NCBI GenBank assembly: GCA_024400195.1
Contig: JAKSNC010000010.1
Location: forward strand, 1 to 58,438
Direction of reading: 5' to 3'
DNA: 58,438 nt
Source of the DNA: Bacteroidales bacterium
Lineage (GTDB): Bacteria; Bacteroidota; Bacteroidia; Bacteroidales; F082
The notes under the pieces were generated by a model. The model was not told the DNA's origin, searched no databases, and saw only the letters and a list, made by a program, of their open reading frames with translations. Position numbers and translations under genes: made by a program. The stretch's first letter is position 1; each line of letters opens with the position of its first letter. Below are positions 27,362 through 36,291 of the stretch, piece after piece.

Positions 27362-27463
27362 GTAACGACGGTGACAATATCACCGCGACATTGGCGGATG
27401 AGTTCAGCCTATACGTTTCAATCATATCTGAAATCTGTATCAAGACAGCCTACACGAAACTTT
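27333..27463 (-). ncRNA. Candidate small ncRNA, about 130 nt
   Basis: On the minus strand a -7 box TATATTTG (27470-27477) is followed about 130 bases later by a 7-bp stem with a GAAA loop and a CTCTTTTTTT tail (27333-27361), a good intrinsic terminator. Between them TTTCA/TGAAA and CGGTGA/TCACCG hairpins are visible. No credible ORF is present. It lies between the glyA terminator and the second ncRNA candidate. No known RNA family is recognised. Confidence 0.5.
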
Positions 27464-27469
27464 TTCCCA

Positions 27470-27477
27470 AATATAAA
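27470..27477 (-). promoter_or_regulatory. -7 promoter box of 130-nt ncRNA candidate
   Basis: TATATTTG on the minus strand, just downstream of the glyA terminator. It would drive the small ncRNA independently of glyA. Confidence 0.45.
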
Positions 27478-27482
27478 TACCA

Positions 27483-27512
27483 AAAAAAGCCGACCGTTCC
27501 GGTCGGCTTTTT
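27483..27512. terminator. Intrinsic terminator of glyA
   Basis: AAAAAAGCCGACC and GGTCGGCTTTTTTT pair around a 5-base loop. On the minus strand it lies 22 bases after the glyA stop. The A- and T-runs on both sides make it work in either direction. Confidence 0.85.
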
Positions 27513-27533
27513 TTATTTAAAGAAAACCATTTT

Positions 27534-28832
27534 TTACCACGCGAAGAGCGGATATTCGCTCATGATGGCGTTGACTTTCTCTCTTACCGCGTTAATCTTG
27601 GCATCTGGAGCAGTCTTAGCAACTGGGTCAATGGCCGAGATGACGTCGTCAATCATATCGACGATAGGCTCCATCATGTCTTCCTTGAGACCACGTGTCG
27701 TGATAGCCGGCGTTCCGATACGGAGACCTGATGTTAAGAATGGTGAACGGCTGTCGAACGGAACCATGTTCTTGTTGACGGTGATGTCGGCGAGAACGAG
27801 GGTGTTTTCAACCATCTTACCGGTGACTTCCGGGAACTTGGTGCGGAGGTCGATGAGCATCGAGTGGTTGTCGGTACCGCCTGAAATAACGTCGTAACCT
27901 CTGTCGATGAAGGCTTTAGCCATCACGTTGGCATTCTTTTTCACTTGGAGGATGTACTCAAAGTATTCGTCACTCAAAGCCTCGCCGAAAGCAACGGCCT
28001 TGGATGCGATGACATGCTCGAGAGGACCGCCCTGAACGCCCGGGAACACCGCGCTATTGAGCAGAGCCGACATCATCTTGACTTCACCCTTCGGAGTCGT
28101 ACGGCCTTCCGGATCCGGGAAGTCTTCACGCATAAGAATCATACCGCCACGAGGTCCGCGAAGAGTCTTGTGCGTTGTCGTAGTAATGATATGGCAATAG
28201 TCGAGCGGGTCGTTGAGAAGACCGCGGGCTATAAGACCTGCCGGATGCGATACGTCAGCCATCAGAATGGCCCCGACTTTGTCGGCTATCTCACGCATGC
28301 GTTTGTAATCCCAATCACGTGAATAGGCTGAAGCACCGGCAACGATGAGTCTCGGCTTGCATTCGAGAGCCGTCTTCTCCATATCGTCATAATCGACTCT
28401 TCCTGTTTCCTTGCTCACATGATATGCAACGGGTTTGTAAAGCATACCAGAAGCGTTGACCGGGCTGCCGTGCGAAAGGTGTCCGCCGTGTGAAAGGTCG
28501 AGGCCCATGAAAATGTCACCGGGATGCAGAATAGCCTGCATCACAGCCATATTGGCCTGAGCTCCAGAGTGCGGCTGCACGTTGGCGAATTTAGCATTGA
28601 AAAGTTCGCATGCGCGATCAATGGCAATCTGCTCAGTCTGGTCAACAATCTGGCAGCCACCATAATAACGCTTTCCAGGATAACCCTCGGCATATTTGTT
28701 CGTGAGAACGGAACCCATCGCCTTGAGAACCTGATCGCTTACAAAGTTTTCCGAAGCGATAAGTTCGATGCCATGCATCTGACGCTTCTTTTCCTTTAAA
28801 ATCAAATTGAAGATTTTAGTGTCCTTCTTCAT
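27534..28832 (-). CDS. glyA: Serine hydroxymethyltransferase
   Basis: GlyA interconverts serine and glycine with tetrahydrofolate, feeding one-carbon units that PanB among others uses. The 432-residue protein shows [50 protein letters not shown] and the PLP-lysine site [17 protein letters not shown] (about residue 222). Length and motifs are complete. It is monocistronic, with an intrinsic terminator 22 bases downstream; the PorT-like gene 35 bases further on reads the same way. Confidence 0.97.
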   Translation of the reverse strand: MKKDTKIFNLILKEKKRQMHGIELIASENFVSDQVLKAMGSVLTNKYAEGYPGKRYYGGCQIVDQTEQIAIDRACELFNAKFANVQPHSGAQANMAVMQAILHPGDIFMGLDLSHGGHLSHGSPVNASGMLYKPVAYHVSKETGRVDYDDMEKTALECKPRLIVAGASAYSRDWDYKRMREIADKVGAILMADVSHPAGLIARGLLNDPLDYCHIITTTTHKTLRGPRGGMILMREDFPDPEGRTTPKGEVKMMSALLNSAVFPGVQGGPLEHVIASKAVAFGEALSDEYFEYILQVKKNANVMAKAFIDRGYDVISGGTDNHSMLIDLRTKFPEVTGKMVENTLVLADITVNKNMVPFDSRSPFLTSGLRIGTPAITTRGLKEDMMEPIVDMIDDVISAIDPVAKTAPDAKINAVREKVNAIMSEYPLFAW

Positions 28833-28867
28833 AACTATTATTGATTAAAATTATTGATATTCAATTA

Positions 28868-29497
28868 TTATAGAGAAAATATTTTTGCTCCTATAGTCAC
28901 CATAAATATATTCTGACGAGATTCCTTGACATCAACATCATACCCGTTAATCTTCTGGTCGCCCATAATGTTGCTGAGTCCGAAACTATAACCGACATCA
29001 ACAGTGAGGAACAAAACATCAAAACCGAGGCTGACCATACCGTTGACGCTGAAATCCTTACCTGTTATTTTCTCCACATCTATATTATCCGGAAAGCCTT
29101 CTTTATCATTGTCTTGAGACACCGCAAAATTAAAGACGGGACCAACGGTTGCACGCATTTTAAACACTTTCAGATCAATAAACTTGTAACCGAGCATGAC
29201 CGGCACGCCGATGTTTACCCTACTGAGAGTCAGTTTTGGAGAATTATCCTCAATGCCCAACTTAAAGACCTGACCCGTTCTGAAATAAAGGATTTCGGGC
29301 TGAATTATGAATTTCGAGATTCCAAAACGAGTAAAGAGACCTGCTGTGAAATTGTTTTTAAAACCCGATTCCACATCAGCACCGCTCGCCGAAAGAGTCT
29401 GTGTCTGATAACCTACCTTCGGACCAATCGCAAATGTCTGAGCATTCACGGCAACCGCCATCATGACAATGGCAACTAAGAGTAATGATTTTTTCAT
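28868..29497 (-). CDS. PorT-like outer-membrane beta-barrel protein
   Basis: The 209-residue protein has a signal peptide (about 1-19, ending VNAQ) followed by barrel strands (FAIGPKVGYQTQTLS, FTAGLFTRFGISKFIIQPEILYF). It has the PorT-type pattern of outer-membrane proteins with beta-barrel_2 folds and ends IGAKIFSL. The specific cargo is unknown. It is divergent from another small barrel gene, and -7 boxes for both lie in the short gap. Confidence 0.75.
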   Translation of the reverse strand: MKKSLLLVAIVMMAVAVNAQTFAIGPKVGYQTQTLSASGADVESGFKNNFTAGLFTRFGISKFIIQPEILYFRTGQVFKLGIEDNSPKLTLSRVNIGVPVMLGYKFIDLKVFKMRATVGPVFNFAVSQDNDKEGFPDNIDVEKITGKDFSVNGMVSLGFDVLFLTVDVGYSFGLSNIMGDQKINGYDVDVKESRQNIFMVTIGAKIFSL

Positions 29498-29536
29498 ACA
29501 ACTATTTTTTGTAAATTGTGTTCGTAAAATTCGTTA

Positions 29537-29544
29537 CAAAGATA
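29537..29544 (-). promoter_or_regulatory. -7 promoter box of minus-strand barrel gene
   Basis: TATCTTTG on the minus strand, 40 bases upstream of the start at 29497. Confidence 0.5.
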
Positions 29545-29566
29545 CCAATTTTTGAGATAAAAAAAT

Positions 29567-29574
29567 TATCTTTG
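29567..29574 (+). promoter_or_regulatory. -7 promoter box of plus-strand barrel gene and nadE
   Basis: TATCTTTG, 29 bases upstream of the ATG at 29604. nadE follows the barrel gene by 2 bases, so it probably shares this promoter. Confidence 0.5.
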
Positions 29575-29603
29575 CACAATAAGTTATTATTTATCCAAAA
29601 GAA

Positions 29604-30221
29604 ATGAAAAAGTCTGTCTTTACATTAGTTTTCTGCATCGCACTCGCGACAAGTGTTATGGCACAATACAAACCTTTCCAGTTTGGATTCAGGGTGGCAC
29701 CTTCCGTCAACTGGGCGGAAGTCGATGGCACCGGACTTTCCAACGGAAATGCCAAATTATCATTCAGCTGGGGCTTTCTTGCCAACTACTATTTCGTTGA
29801 AAACTATGGTCTTTCGACCGGATTCAACTGGATGCGGTTCAACAACAGTTACGATGCCCCTAATTTTAAACACAAAATCAAAGTAGAATGCTTTGAAATA
29901 CCAATCTTATTGAAAATGAGAACCGACCAATTCGCCACCAAATGGAGGCTTTACGGCGAAATCGGCTACGGAATGGGAATCATGTTTAACAATAAGGACA
30001 ATAACGACCCCGACACATTCAAAACACCTTATGACTACCGCAGCATCAGACATTCCATGATAATCAGCATCGGCGTCGAGTTTAAGGTATTGAAATCAAG
30101 CGTTCTGACAGCCGGAATTGTTTATGACAACAATTTTTCAAAACTCAGCGAGAATAAAAACGACTATGACCACAAACTCAGCCTCGACTGCGTAAGCCTG
30201 CAATTCGGATTTTTATTTTAA
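29604..30221 (+). CDS. PorT-like outer-membrane beta-barrel protein
   Basis: The 205-residue protein has a signal peptide (MKKSVFTLVFCIALATSVMAQ), barrel strands (FQFGFRVAPSVNWAEVD, FSWGFLANYYFVENYGLSTGFNWM, RLYGEIGYGMGIMF) and a C-terminal strand VSLQFGFLF ending in phenylalanine, the usual BAM-recognised terminus. It belongs to the same broad barrel class as the divergent neighbour but is not a close copy. It ends 2 bases before nadE and is likely co-transcribed with it. Confidence 0.75.
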   Translation: MKKSVFTLVFCIALATSVMAQYKPFQFGFRVAPSVNWAEVDGTGLSNGNAKLSFSWGFLANYYFVENYGLSTGFNWMRFNNSYDAPNFKHKIKVECFEIPILLKMRTDQFATKWRLYGEIGYGMGIMFNNKDNNDPDTFKTPYDYRSIRHSMIISIGVEFKVLKSSVLTAGIVYDNNFSKLSENKNDYDHKLSLDCVSLQFGFLF

Positions 30222-30223
30222 TT

Positions 30224-31828
30224 ATGAAGATAACGTTAGCGCAACTTGACTATACCGTCGGCGACATCGACGGCAATGTCGAAAAAATTATAACGACAGC
30301 CAATAATTCCAAAGGCTCGTCACTCGTCGTTTTTTCTGAACTCGCCGTGTGTGGATGCCCGCCACTCGGACTTATTACATACGACAGCTTTGTTGAAAAA
30401 TGTGAAAAAGCCCTTGACACAATAACCCAACGCTGCCCCGAAGTCCCAATCCTCGTCGGCTGCCCCATCAGGAACGACTCCAAAGACGGAGGAAAGCCTT
30501 TTAATGCCGCCGTCTTTATGTTTCAAAATCAACGCAAAATATTCAGAAAGAATCAGTTGACAATAGAGGAAATGCCTTATTTTGAAGCCGGAGACGATGA
30601 CGAAATGCTCAAAATAGGCTGCATGAAAGTCGCAGTGACGATAGGTTCCGACCTGCAAAACCGCTCCAACGACGAGTTTCTCATCGAGAACCGTATGGAC
30701 TCGCTGATGAAAAACGAACCAGACATAATCATCAATATCGCAGCAGATATATTTGATTATCAACGTGCTGAGAGACGCAGGGAAGAACTCCGCAAGACAG
30801 TCCTCAAATTTGAACGCCCATTATTTTTTGTAAATCAGGTCGGCGCAAACTGCGATTTGATTTTCGACGGAGGCTCCGCCGTCTTCGGATATGAAGGATA
30901 TGTCGTCAATTCTCTCCCGTTTTTTAAAGAAGGTGTAAAAGATATTGATTTGCAATGTCTTATTTCTTTAAAGAAAGAAGACGAACAGCAAATTCCATCC
31001 AAAGTCGAGTTAATGCACGATGCCCTCGTTCTCGGCATCTCCGATTTCTTCAAAAAACAGGGCTTCAAACGAGCCGTCCTCGGCCTCTCAGGCGGCCTCG
31101 ACTCCGCACTCGTTATGGCTCTTACAGCAGAAGCAATTGGTAATGAAAATGTTACCGCCGTTTTAATGCCGTCGCAGTTTTCAACAGACCATTCCGTAAA
31201 CGACGCCAAACAACTTGCCGAAAAACTCGGTTCACCTTATTATATAGTGCCTATCAAAAACGCTTTCGACACTTTCTCCGACATGCTCAAACCTGTATTT
31301 CAAGACAGGCCTTTCGATGTTACTGAGGAAAATCTTCAGGCGCGATGCCGCGGCATCTTGGTGATGGCGGTGTCGAACAAATTCGGCAACATTCTCCTCA
31401 ACACAAGCAACAAAAGCGAGGCTTCCGTTGGATATGGGACTTTGTACGGCGACCTTTGCGGCAGCCTCTCAGTCATCGGTGACGTCTATAAAACCGAAGC
31501 TTACGAGATATCACGCTATATCAATCGCGATGAAGAGATAATTCCTTGGCACACAATAGAAAAAGCTCCATCAGCCGAACTCCGTCCCGACCAAAAAGAT
31601 ACTGACAGCCTTCCCGACTACAGCATACTTGATGCCATTCTTTATCAGTATAACGAATGTGCTAAAGATATAGAAGATATTGTAAATCAAGGATTTGACA
31701 GAAATATCGTGGAAAGGGTCGTTAAAATGGTAAACCGAAACGACTTCAAACGCAAACAGCTGGCACCTGTTCTTGGTGTTTCACCGCGACCTTTCGCAAA
31801 AAGACTCATGCCAATCGTCAAGAAATAA
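30224..31828 (+). CDS. nadE: NAD+ synthetase with degenerate glutaminase domain
   Basis: NadE amidates NaAD to NAD+. Residues 1 to about 255 form a nitrilase-type glutaminase domain. The Glu (FSELAVCGCPP, Glu39) and Lys (IFRKNQL, Lys109) are present. The nucleophile position, normally C-E-D in VTICEDxW, reads VTIGSDLQN, so Cys is Gly141 and the following Glu is Ser. The loop after Lys109 is also shortened. Residues about 270-534 form an intact synthetase domain with the ATP motif LGLSGGLDSALV, TSNKSEASVGYGTLYGDLCGSL and SAELRPDQKD. I infer it must use free ammonia, unlike typical two-domain bacterial NadE. Confidence 0.93.
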   Translation: MKITLAQLDYTVGDIDGNVEKIITTANNSKGSSLVVFSELAVCGCPPLGLITYDSFVEKCEKALDTITQRCPEVPILVGCPIRNDSKDGGKPFNAAVFMFQNQRKIFRKNQLTIEEMPYFEAGDDDEMLKIGCMKVAVTIGSDLQNRSNDEFLIENRMDSLMKNEPDIIINIAADIFDYQRAERRREELRKTVLKFERPLFFVNQVGANCDLIFDGGSAVFGYEGYVVNSLPFFKEGVKDIDLQCLISLKKEDEQQIPSKVELMHDALVLGISDFFKKQGFKRAVLGLSGGLDSALVMALTAEAIGNENVTAVLMPSQFSTDHSVNDAKQLAEKLGSPYYIVPIKNAFDTFSDMLKPVFQDRPFDVTEENLQARCRGILVMAVSNKFGNILLNTSNKSEASVGYGTLYGDLCGSLSVIGDVYKTEAYEISRYINRDEEIIPWHTIEKAPSAELRPDQKDTDSLPDYSILDAILYQYNECAKDIEDIVNQGFDRNIVERVVKMVNRNDFKRKQLAPVLGVSPRPFAKRLMPIVKK

Positions 31829-31878
31829 CGAAAAGAATTTTGGAGGCCCGAATCTGTCTGTCGAAGCCACCTACATTT

Positions 31879-33150
31879 TTATTCGCTGTAAAACAATATC
31901 ATTCTCTCTATGGCCTTGGTACAGACCTCGCAAAACACATGGCCGCGGAATGACTTCATCAGACAATCGCGCTTCGGACGATAAACGCCTTTCGGTTCGT
32001 AGCCGCCGCCTTCGTACACACCGACTTTGGTATCATATTTCTCCGTGTCAGGCGTCGGCACAGGCGTCTTTTTATCAAGCATATCCTTCCATTTGCTTTC
32101 AAAATCAACAAGCGTCGTGATGTTCGGTTCCCACGGTTCCACATCCATCTTGTAAAATTCTTCGTATGAACCCGAATCGTCGTAATATTCATCGGCAAGT
32201 CCCGCAAAGGCATGACCGAACTCATGTATAATGACATCAGGCGTCGAATTATTACCAGCAGAACTGAGGCTGTAGAAATTGAATATACCGCCGCCGCCAT
32301 ACGTCTTACTGTTGGCAAGAATATAAATTTGGTCGTATGGAACCATTCCAGCAAGGTCGCGAATCGCATTGTTGTCGAAAGTCATGCAGTAACGTTCTGT
32401 GTCGAAAGTGTAGAAACTGCTGTTAAGCACGGTGCTCCTATATATTCCGTGTCCCGGCTCATCAACGCCGCTTTCAATCGAAGGCGCGAGAATAGCCCTA
32501 ATATTGAATTTGTCCTTATATTTCGTATAAGGCTGATATGAGAAGACAATTTCCGCAAAACGCGTGCAGTCTTCCTTAAACTGTTCCATTTCTTCAGCCG
32601 AATATCCGTCAGGAAGTATCACTATATCAACGGCATGAGCTGGATCAACATCTCCACATACATTAAAAATTTCGTATGGCTGTTTGTTTGCCGGCCTGAT
32701 GAAATAATCTTCAGGATTTACAGTATATCTGAACGTTTCGGTAAAAAGTCCGTCATCACCTCTTTTAGAAAGCACAATGTCAACTGTTTCCTTCGGGAAA
32801 GGCACCACGACGCTTTCCGGAAAACCGCGCCAACAGTTGCGTGACTCTTCCGTCGTTTGCCATTCTCCAGACAAGGTGCAGTAACCGCGCGAATAAAGAA
32901 CGACGTCGGAATCATGCAACAACACTTCCACTTTGTAGTTTCCATAATTGAAGACATCAATCAGATTTGTCTTGCTTCCGCCCCACGATGGCTCGCGCAA
33001 CATCTTGTCGTAAGCATAGACTGACGTGTCGGCGTTACCGAACATGAAATAGTCGAAACGAAGCTGCTCATCGGTAAAATACCTGTCGTATTGGGCATTA
33101 AGCGAAAATGCCGACATGATGAAAAAGACAAATGTAATAATGTGTTTCAT
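31879..33150 (-). CDS. Secreted peptidase M64 (IgA-peptidase family)
   Basis: The 423-residue exported protein has a signal peptide (about 1-19). An N-terminal beta domain of about 140 residues corresponds to the M64 N-terminal region. A zinc-metalloprotease domain follows, with IVILPDGYSAEEMEQFKEDCTRF and the zinc site IIHEFGHAFAGLADEYYDD. The C-terminal RPKRDCLMKS ... FCEVCTKAIERM completes the family pattern. Members include Clostridium ramosum IgA protease, but most Bacteroidota homologues are uncharacterised, so IgA cleavage should not be assumed. It is monocistronic, with its own -7 box. Confidence 0.88.
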   Translation of the reverse strand: MKHIITFVFFIMSAFSLNAQYDRYFTDEQLRFDYFMFGNADTSVYAYDKMLREPSWGGSKTNLIDVFNYGNYKVEVLLHDSDVVLYSRGYCTLSGEWQTTEESRNCWRGFPESVVVPFPKETVDIVLSKRGDDGLFTETFRYTVNPEDYFIRPANKQPYEIFNVCGDVDPAHAVDIVILPDGYSAEEMEQFKEDCTRFAEIVFSYQPYTKYKDKFNIRAILAPSIESGVDEPGHGIYRSTVLNSSFYTFDTERYCMTFDNNAIRDLAGMVPYDQIYILANSKTYGGGGIFNFYSLSSAGNNSTPDVIIHEFGHAFAGLADEYYDDSGSYEEFYKMDVEPWEPNITTLVDFESKWKDMLDKKTPVPTPDTEKYDTKVGVYEGGGYEPKGVYRPKRDCLMKSFRGHVFCEVCTKAIERMILFYSE

Positions 33151-33166
33151 AGCGTTTATTTTGTCG

Positions 33167-33174
33167 CAAAGATA
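33167..33174 (-). promoter_or_regulatory. -7 promoter box of M64 peptidase gene
   Basis: TATCTTTG on the minus strand, 17 bases upstream of the start at 33150. Confidence 0.55.
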
Positions 33175-33227
33175 CTCAAAAAAAGCATAATAGTGAATTT
33201 ATCACGCCTTAATGATGATTTTTTTCG

Positions 33228-33235
33228 TAACTTTG
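33228..33235 (+). promoter_or_regulatory. -7 promoter box of rluB-like gene
   Basis: TAACTTTG, 37 bases before the ATG at 33272. Confidence 0.55.
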
Positions 33236-33271
33236 CGGCTTAATTTTTATTAGGATTATTTTTAAATTAAA

Positions 33272-34600
33272 ATGAATAACGATAGAAGACAAGGCGGACG
33301 CGAACACGTTCAAAGAAATAAAACGATGGGACCGCGCCGTTTCAGCGATGAAAGAGTGGCCGAATACGAAAGAAAGTTGGCCGAAAGCAATGAAGAGGGA
33401 GAAGAAAACTCACGCGGAAGAGGACATTTTGGCAGGTCGCGCGATAATTTCAGTGAAGGAAGACCCAACGACAGAAGATTCGGCGATAGAAAGTTCGGTG
33501 ACAGAAAATTCGATGATAGATCTTTCGGCAGGAGAAAATTTGACGATAGAGACGGCGACAGAAGAGACAGTTTCGACAGGAAACCGCGTCGCAGATTCGA
33601 CGACGACAAGAAAGACTTCCGCTATGACCGCAGAGAAAGCAAATTCGGACATCACGACTATAATGACGACGAACGCCCGACACGCAGCCGTTTCGGAGGC
33701 AGAAGCCACAACTTCGACAGAAAGTCTGACGACAACCGCAGTTTCTCTGACGACAGAGGAGAACGCTCTTTCGGAAAACGCTTCGGCGGCCGTGATAAGA
33801 AATTCGGCGGCTCAAGACTGCCGCGCCGCGAAGGTGGATTCAGAAGAAGAGAAAAAGATCCGGATTTCGACAGACCACGCGCAACAGGCGAGATCCGCCT
33901 CAACAAATACCTCGCCGACTCCGGTATATGCTCACGCCGTGAAGCCGACGACCTCATCCTCGCAGGTGCCGTAACAGTCAACGGAGTAGTTGTAACAGAA
34001 CTCGGAACAAAAGTCAAAACAGGCGACAAAGTCATCTACGGCGGTGAGACACTCAACCGCGAGAAGTTACGCTATATCCTGCTCAACAAACCCAAAGGCG
34101 TGATAACGACTTCCGACGACCCGTACGAACGCCATACCGTCATGGAATTAGTCGAAAATGCATGCGAAGAACGTATCTATCCAGTAGGACGACTCGACCG
34201 CAACACCCTCGGACTGCTTCTGCTGACTAACGACGGCGACCTCGCCAAGATACTCACACACCCGAGTCACGAAGTCGAGAAACTTTATCACGTTGTTGTT
34301 AATAAACCATTGACTAACAGTGATTTTGAAAAGATACAGCAGGGATTAACATTAGAAGACGGACCTATTCAGGTTGATGAAATAGCATACGTCACCGAAG
34401 ATCCGACAATGTGCGAAGTCGGCGTGAAAATCCATTCCGGAAGAAACCACATCGTGCGACGCATATTCGAAAGCCTCGGCTACGAAGTACTCAAACTCGA
34501 CCGCGTAATGCTCGCAGGACTGACTAAGCAGAATCTCCCAAGAGGTCATTGGCGCTTCCTCACACCAGCCGAAATAAGTATGCTTAAAAGTATAAAGTAA
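33272..34600 (+). CDS. RluB/RsuA-type pseudouridine synthase with disordered N-terminus
   Basis: The 442-residue protein has two unlike halves. Residues 1 to about 205 are low-complexity, rich in Arg, Asp, Phe, Gly and Ser (repeats such as DRKFGDRKFDDRSFGRRKFDD), and likely disordered. Residues about 206-250 form an S4 RNA-binding domain (EIRLNKYLADSGICSRREADDLI). The catalytic domain follows, with Asp in YPVGRLDRNTLGLLLLT (near residue 308). The enzyme modifies a uridine in 23S or 16S rRNA; the exact site is inference from RluB homology. Such tails recur in Bacteroidota RluB-like proteins and may bind RNA or phase-separate. Confidence 0.9.
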   Translation: MNNDRRQGGREHVQRNKTMGPRRFSDERVAEYERKLAESNEEGEENSRGRGHFGRSRDNFSEGRPNDRRFGDRKFGDRKFDDRSFGRRKFDDRDGDRRDSFDRKPRRRFDDDKKDFRYDRRESKFGHHDYNDDERPTRSRFGGRSHNFDRKSDDNRSFSDDRGERSFGKRFGGRDKKFGGSRLPRREGGFRRREKDPDFDRPRATGEIRLNKYLADSGICSRREADDLILAGAVTVNGVVVTELGTKVKTGDKVIYGGETLNREKLRYILLNKPKGVITTSDDPYERHTVMELVENACEERIYPVGRLDRNTLGLLLLTNDGDLAKILTHPSHEVEKLYHVVVNKPLTNSDFEKIQQGLTLEDGPIQVDEIAYVTEDPTMCEVGVKIHSGRNHIVRRIFESLGYEVLKLDRVMLAGLTKQNLPRGHWRFLTPAEISMLKSIK

Positions 34601-34715
34601 GAAGTTATAACGTGTTTAAAAAAAAATATTGCCCTCAACCATATTGATTGATAATAATGTTTATAAAAAAACACACTTTGTATTAAAAAAAATAGCATTA
34701 TATCGAAATTTGTCT

Positions 34716-34723
34716 TAATTTTG
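34716..34723 (+). promoter_or_regulatory. -7 promoter box of acpP-fabF operon
   Basis: TAATTTTG in an AT-rich gap, 68 bases before the acpP start. The remainder of 34601-34791 shows no other feature. Confidence 0.45.
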
Positions 34724-34791
34724 TCCTAATTTAGAGTGGAAGTTTTTTTCTCTCGCGCAGAGAAGCTTTTATAAACTAAAAAATATTGAAA

Positions 34792-35031
34792 ATGGCAGAA
34801 ATTAAAGAAAAAGTCGTCAGTATCATTGTTGAAAAACTTGGTATAGACGCCGCTGAAGTTACTGAAGAAAAAAGTTTTACCAACGATCTCGGTGCCGATT
34901 CTCTCGATACCGTTGACCTCATTATGGAGTTTGAAAAAGAATTTGGTGTAAAGATTCCGGATGATGCCGCCGAAAAGATAGCTACTGTAGGCGACGCAAT
35001 AAAATTCATTGAGGAAAACTTGCCCAAATAA
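34792..35031 (+). CDS. acpP: Acyl carrier protein
   Basis: AcpP carries growing fatty acids on a phosphopantetheine arm. The 79-residue acidic protein has the attachment serine in [15 protein letters not shown] (Ser37) and the normal length. The ATG at 34792 is preferred over the one two codons earlier, matching the usual MAEI start. fabF begins 2 bases after its stop and rnc follows, the classical acpP-fabF-rnc order. Confidence 0.97.
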   Translation: MAEIKEKVVSIIVEKLGIDAAEVTEEKSFTNDLGADSLDTVDLIMEFEKEFGVKIPDDAAEKIATVGDAIKFIEENLPK

Positions 35032-35033
35032 GT

Positions 35034-36281
35034 ATGGAACTGAAACGTGTGGTTATAACCGGTCTGGGAGCTGTCACTCCCATCGGGAATAACGTCGCTG
35101 ATTTTTGGGCGGCGTTGTGTAGTGGTAGCAACGGAGCAGGTAAAATAACACGTTTTGATTGCGAAAAATTCAAAGTCCATATTGCCTGCGAAGTAAAGAA
35201 TTTCAATCCTCTTGACCATTTTGAGTACAAAGAGTCTCGCAAATTAGATCTTTACTCACAATTTGGGATTGTTGCAGCTTCAGAAGCCGTAGAAGATTCC
35301 GGCATCAACCAGGATAACGCCGATTTAGACGAAGTCGGCGTTATCTTCGCTTCCGGAATAGGCGGTTTAACCAGTTTTAACGACGAAGTCAGTGACTTCG
35401 GTCGCGGTGACGGCACTCCGCATTTCAGCCCGTTCGTCATTCCAAAACTCCTCCCCGACATAGCGGCAGGACACATCTCGATGAAATACGGCTTCCGCGG
35501 CGTTAACTACGGTATTGTAGCAGCGTGTGCGTCTTCAGCAATAGCCATCGCTGATGCCTTTAACTACATACGTTTTGGCAAAGCATCCGTCATCGTCACA
35601 GGCGGCTCCGAAGCAGCAGTATGCGAAGCTGGAATAGGCGGCTTCGAAGCAATGAAGGCACTCTGTTCAACCCATAACGACGACCCTCTCACGGCTTCAC
35701 GCCCATTTGACGCAGAACGCGCAGGATTCGTCATGGGAGAAGGCGCAGGTGCCCTCGTCATTGAAGAACTTGAACACGCCCTCGCAAGAGGAGCTAAGAT
35801 ATATGGCGAGATAATCGGTGTCGGTTTCTCAGGCGACGCATACCACATCACAGCACCTCACCCCGAAGGGATAGGCGCACGACTGAGTATGCAACGCGCT
35901 ATAGACGATGCTAAAATATCGTTGGAAGATGTCGGACATATCAACACTCACGGCACATCAACGCCTATGGGCGACGCCTCCGAAGTACTCGCAATAAAGC
36001 AGGTCTTCGGCGATTATGCTCCGAAAATAGCCATTAACTCTATCAAATCAATGACAGGACATCTTCTCGGAGGTGCCGGCGCAATAGAGGCAATAGCTAC
36101 CGCGCTTACTATCAAAAACGACATCGTACCGCCGACAATCAATCACTTCACCGATGACCCGGCTTTCGAAGGTCTCGACTTTACGTTCGGAAAAGCCAAA
36201 GAACGACACTTGGACTACGCCATCAGTAATGCTTTCGGCTTCGGTGGACACAACGTCAGTATAGTCTTTAAACGCTATTAA
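35034..36281 (+). CDS. fabF: Beta-ketoacyl-ACP synthase II
   Basis: FabF elongates acyl-ACP with malonyl-ACP. The 415-residue protein starts KRVVITGLGAVTPIGNN and carries the catalytic Cys in IVAACASSAIAIADA (about residue 165) and His in NTHGTSTPMGD (about 305) and KSMTGHLLGGAGAIEA (about 342). It is complete. It is translationally close to acpP (2-base gap), with rnc 10 bases downstream. Confidence 0.97.
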   Translation: MELKRVVITGLGAVTPIGNNVADFWAALCSGSNGAGKITRFDCEKFKVHIACEVKNFNPLDHFEYKESRKLDLYSQFGIVAASEAVEDSGINQDNADLDEVGVIFASGIGGLTSFNDEVSDFGRGDGTPHFSPFVIPKLLPDIAAGHISMKYGFRGVNYGIVAACASSAIAIADAFNYIRFGKASVIVTGGSEAAVCEAGIGGFEAMKALCSTHNDDPLTASRPFDAERAGFVMGEGAGALVIEELEHALARGAKIYGEIIGVGFSGDAYHITAPHPEGIGARLSMQRAIDDAKISLEDVGHINTHGTSTPMGDASEVLAIKQVFGDYAPKIAINSIKSMTGHLLGGAGAIEAIATALTIKNDIVPPTINHFTDDPAFEGLDFTFGKAKERHLDYAISNAFGFGGHNVSIVFKRY

Positions 36282-36291
36282 ATCTTTTGTT

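Noticed and set aside
27391-27897. A 168-codon plus-strand ORF running from the gap into glyA
   Set aside because: It crosses the glyA terminator and is antisense to conserved glyA codons.
33348-33974. A 208-codon plus-strand ORF and two minus-strand ORFs over the rluB N-terminus
   Set aside because: All arise from the repetitive sequence of the disordered tail. None has a start context or family match, and the rluB frame continues into a conserved enzyme.
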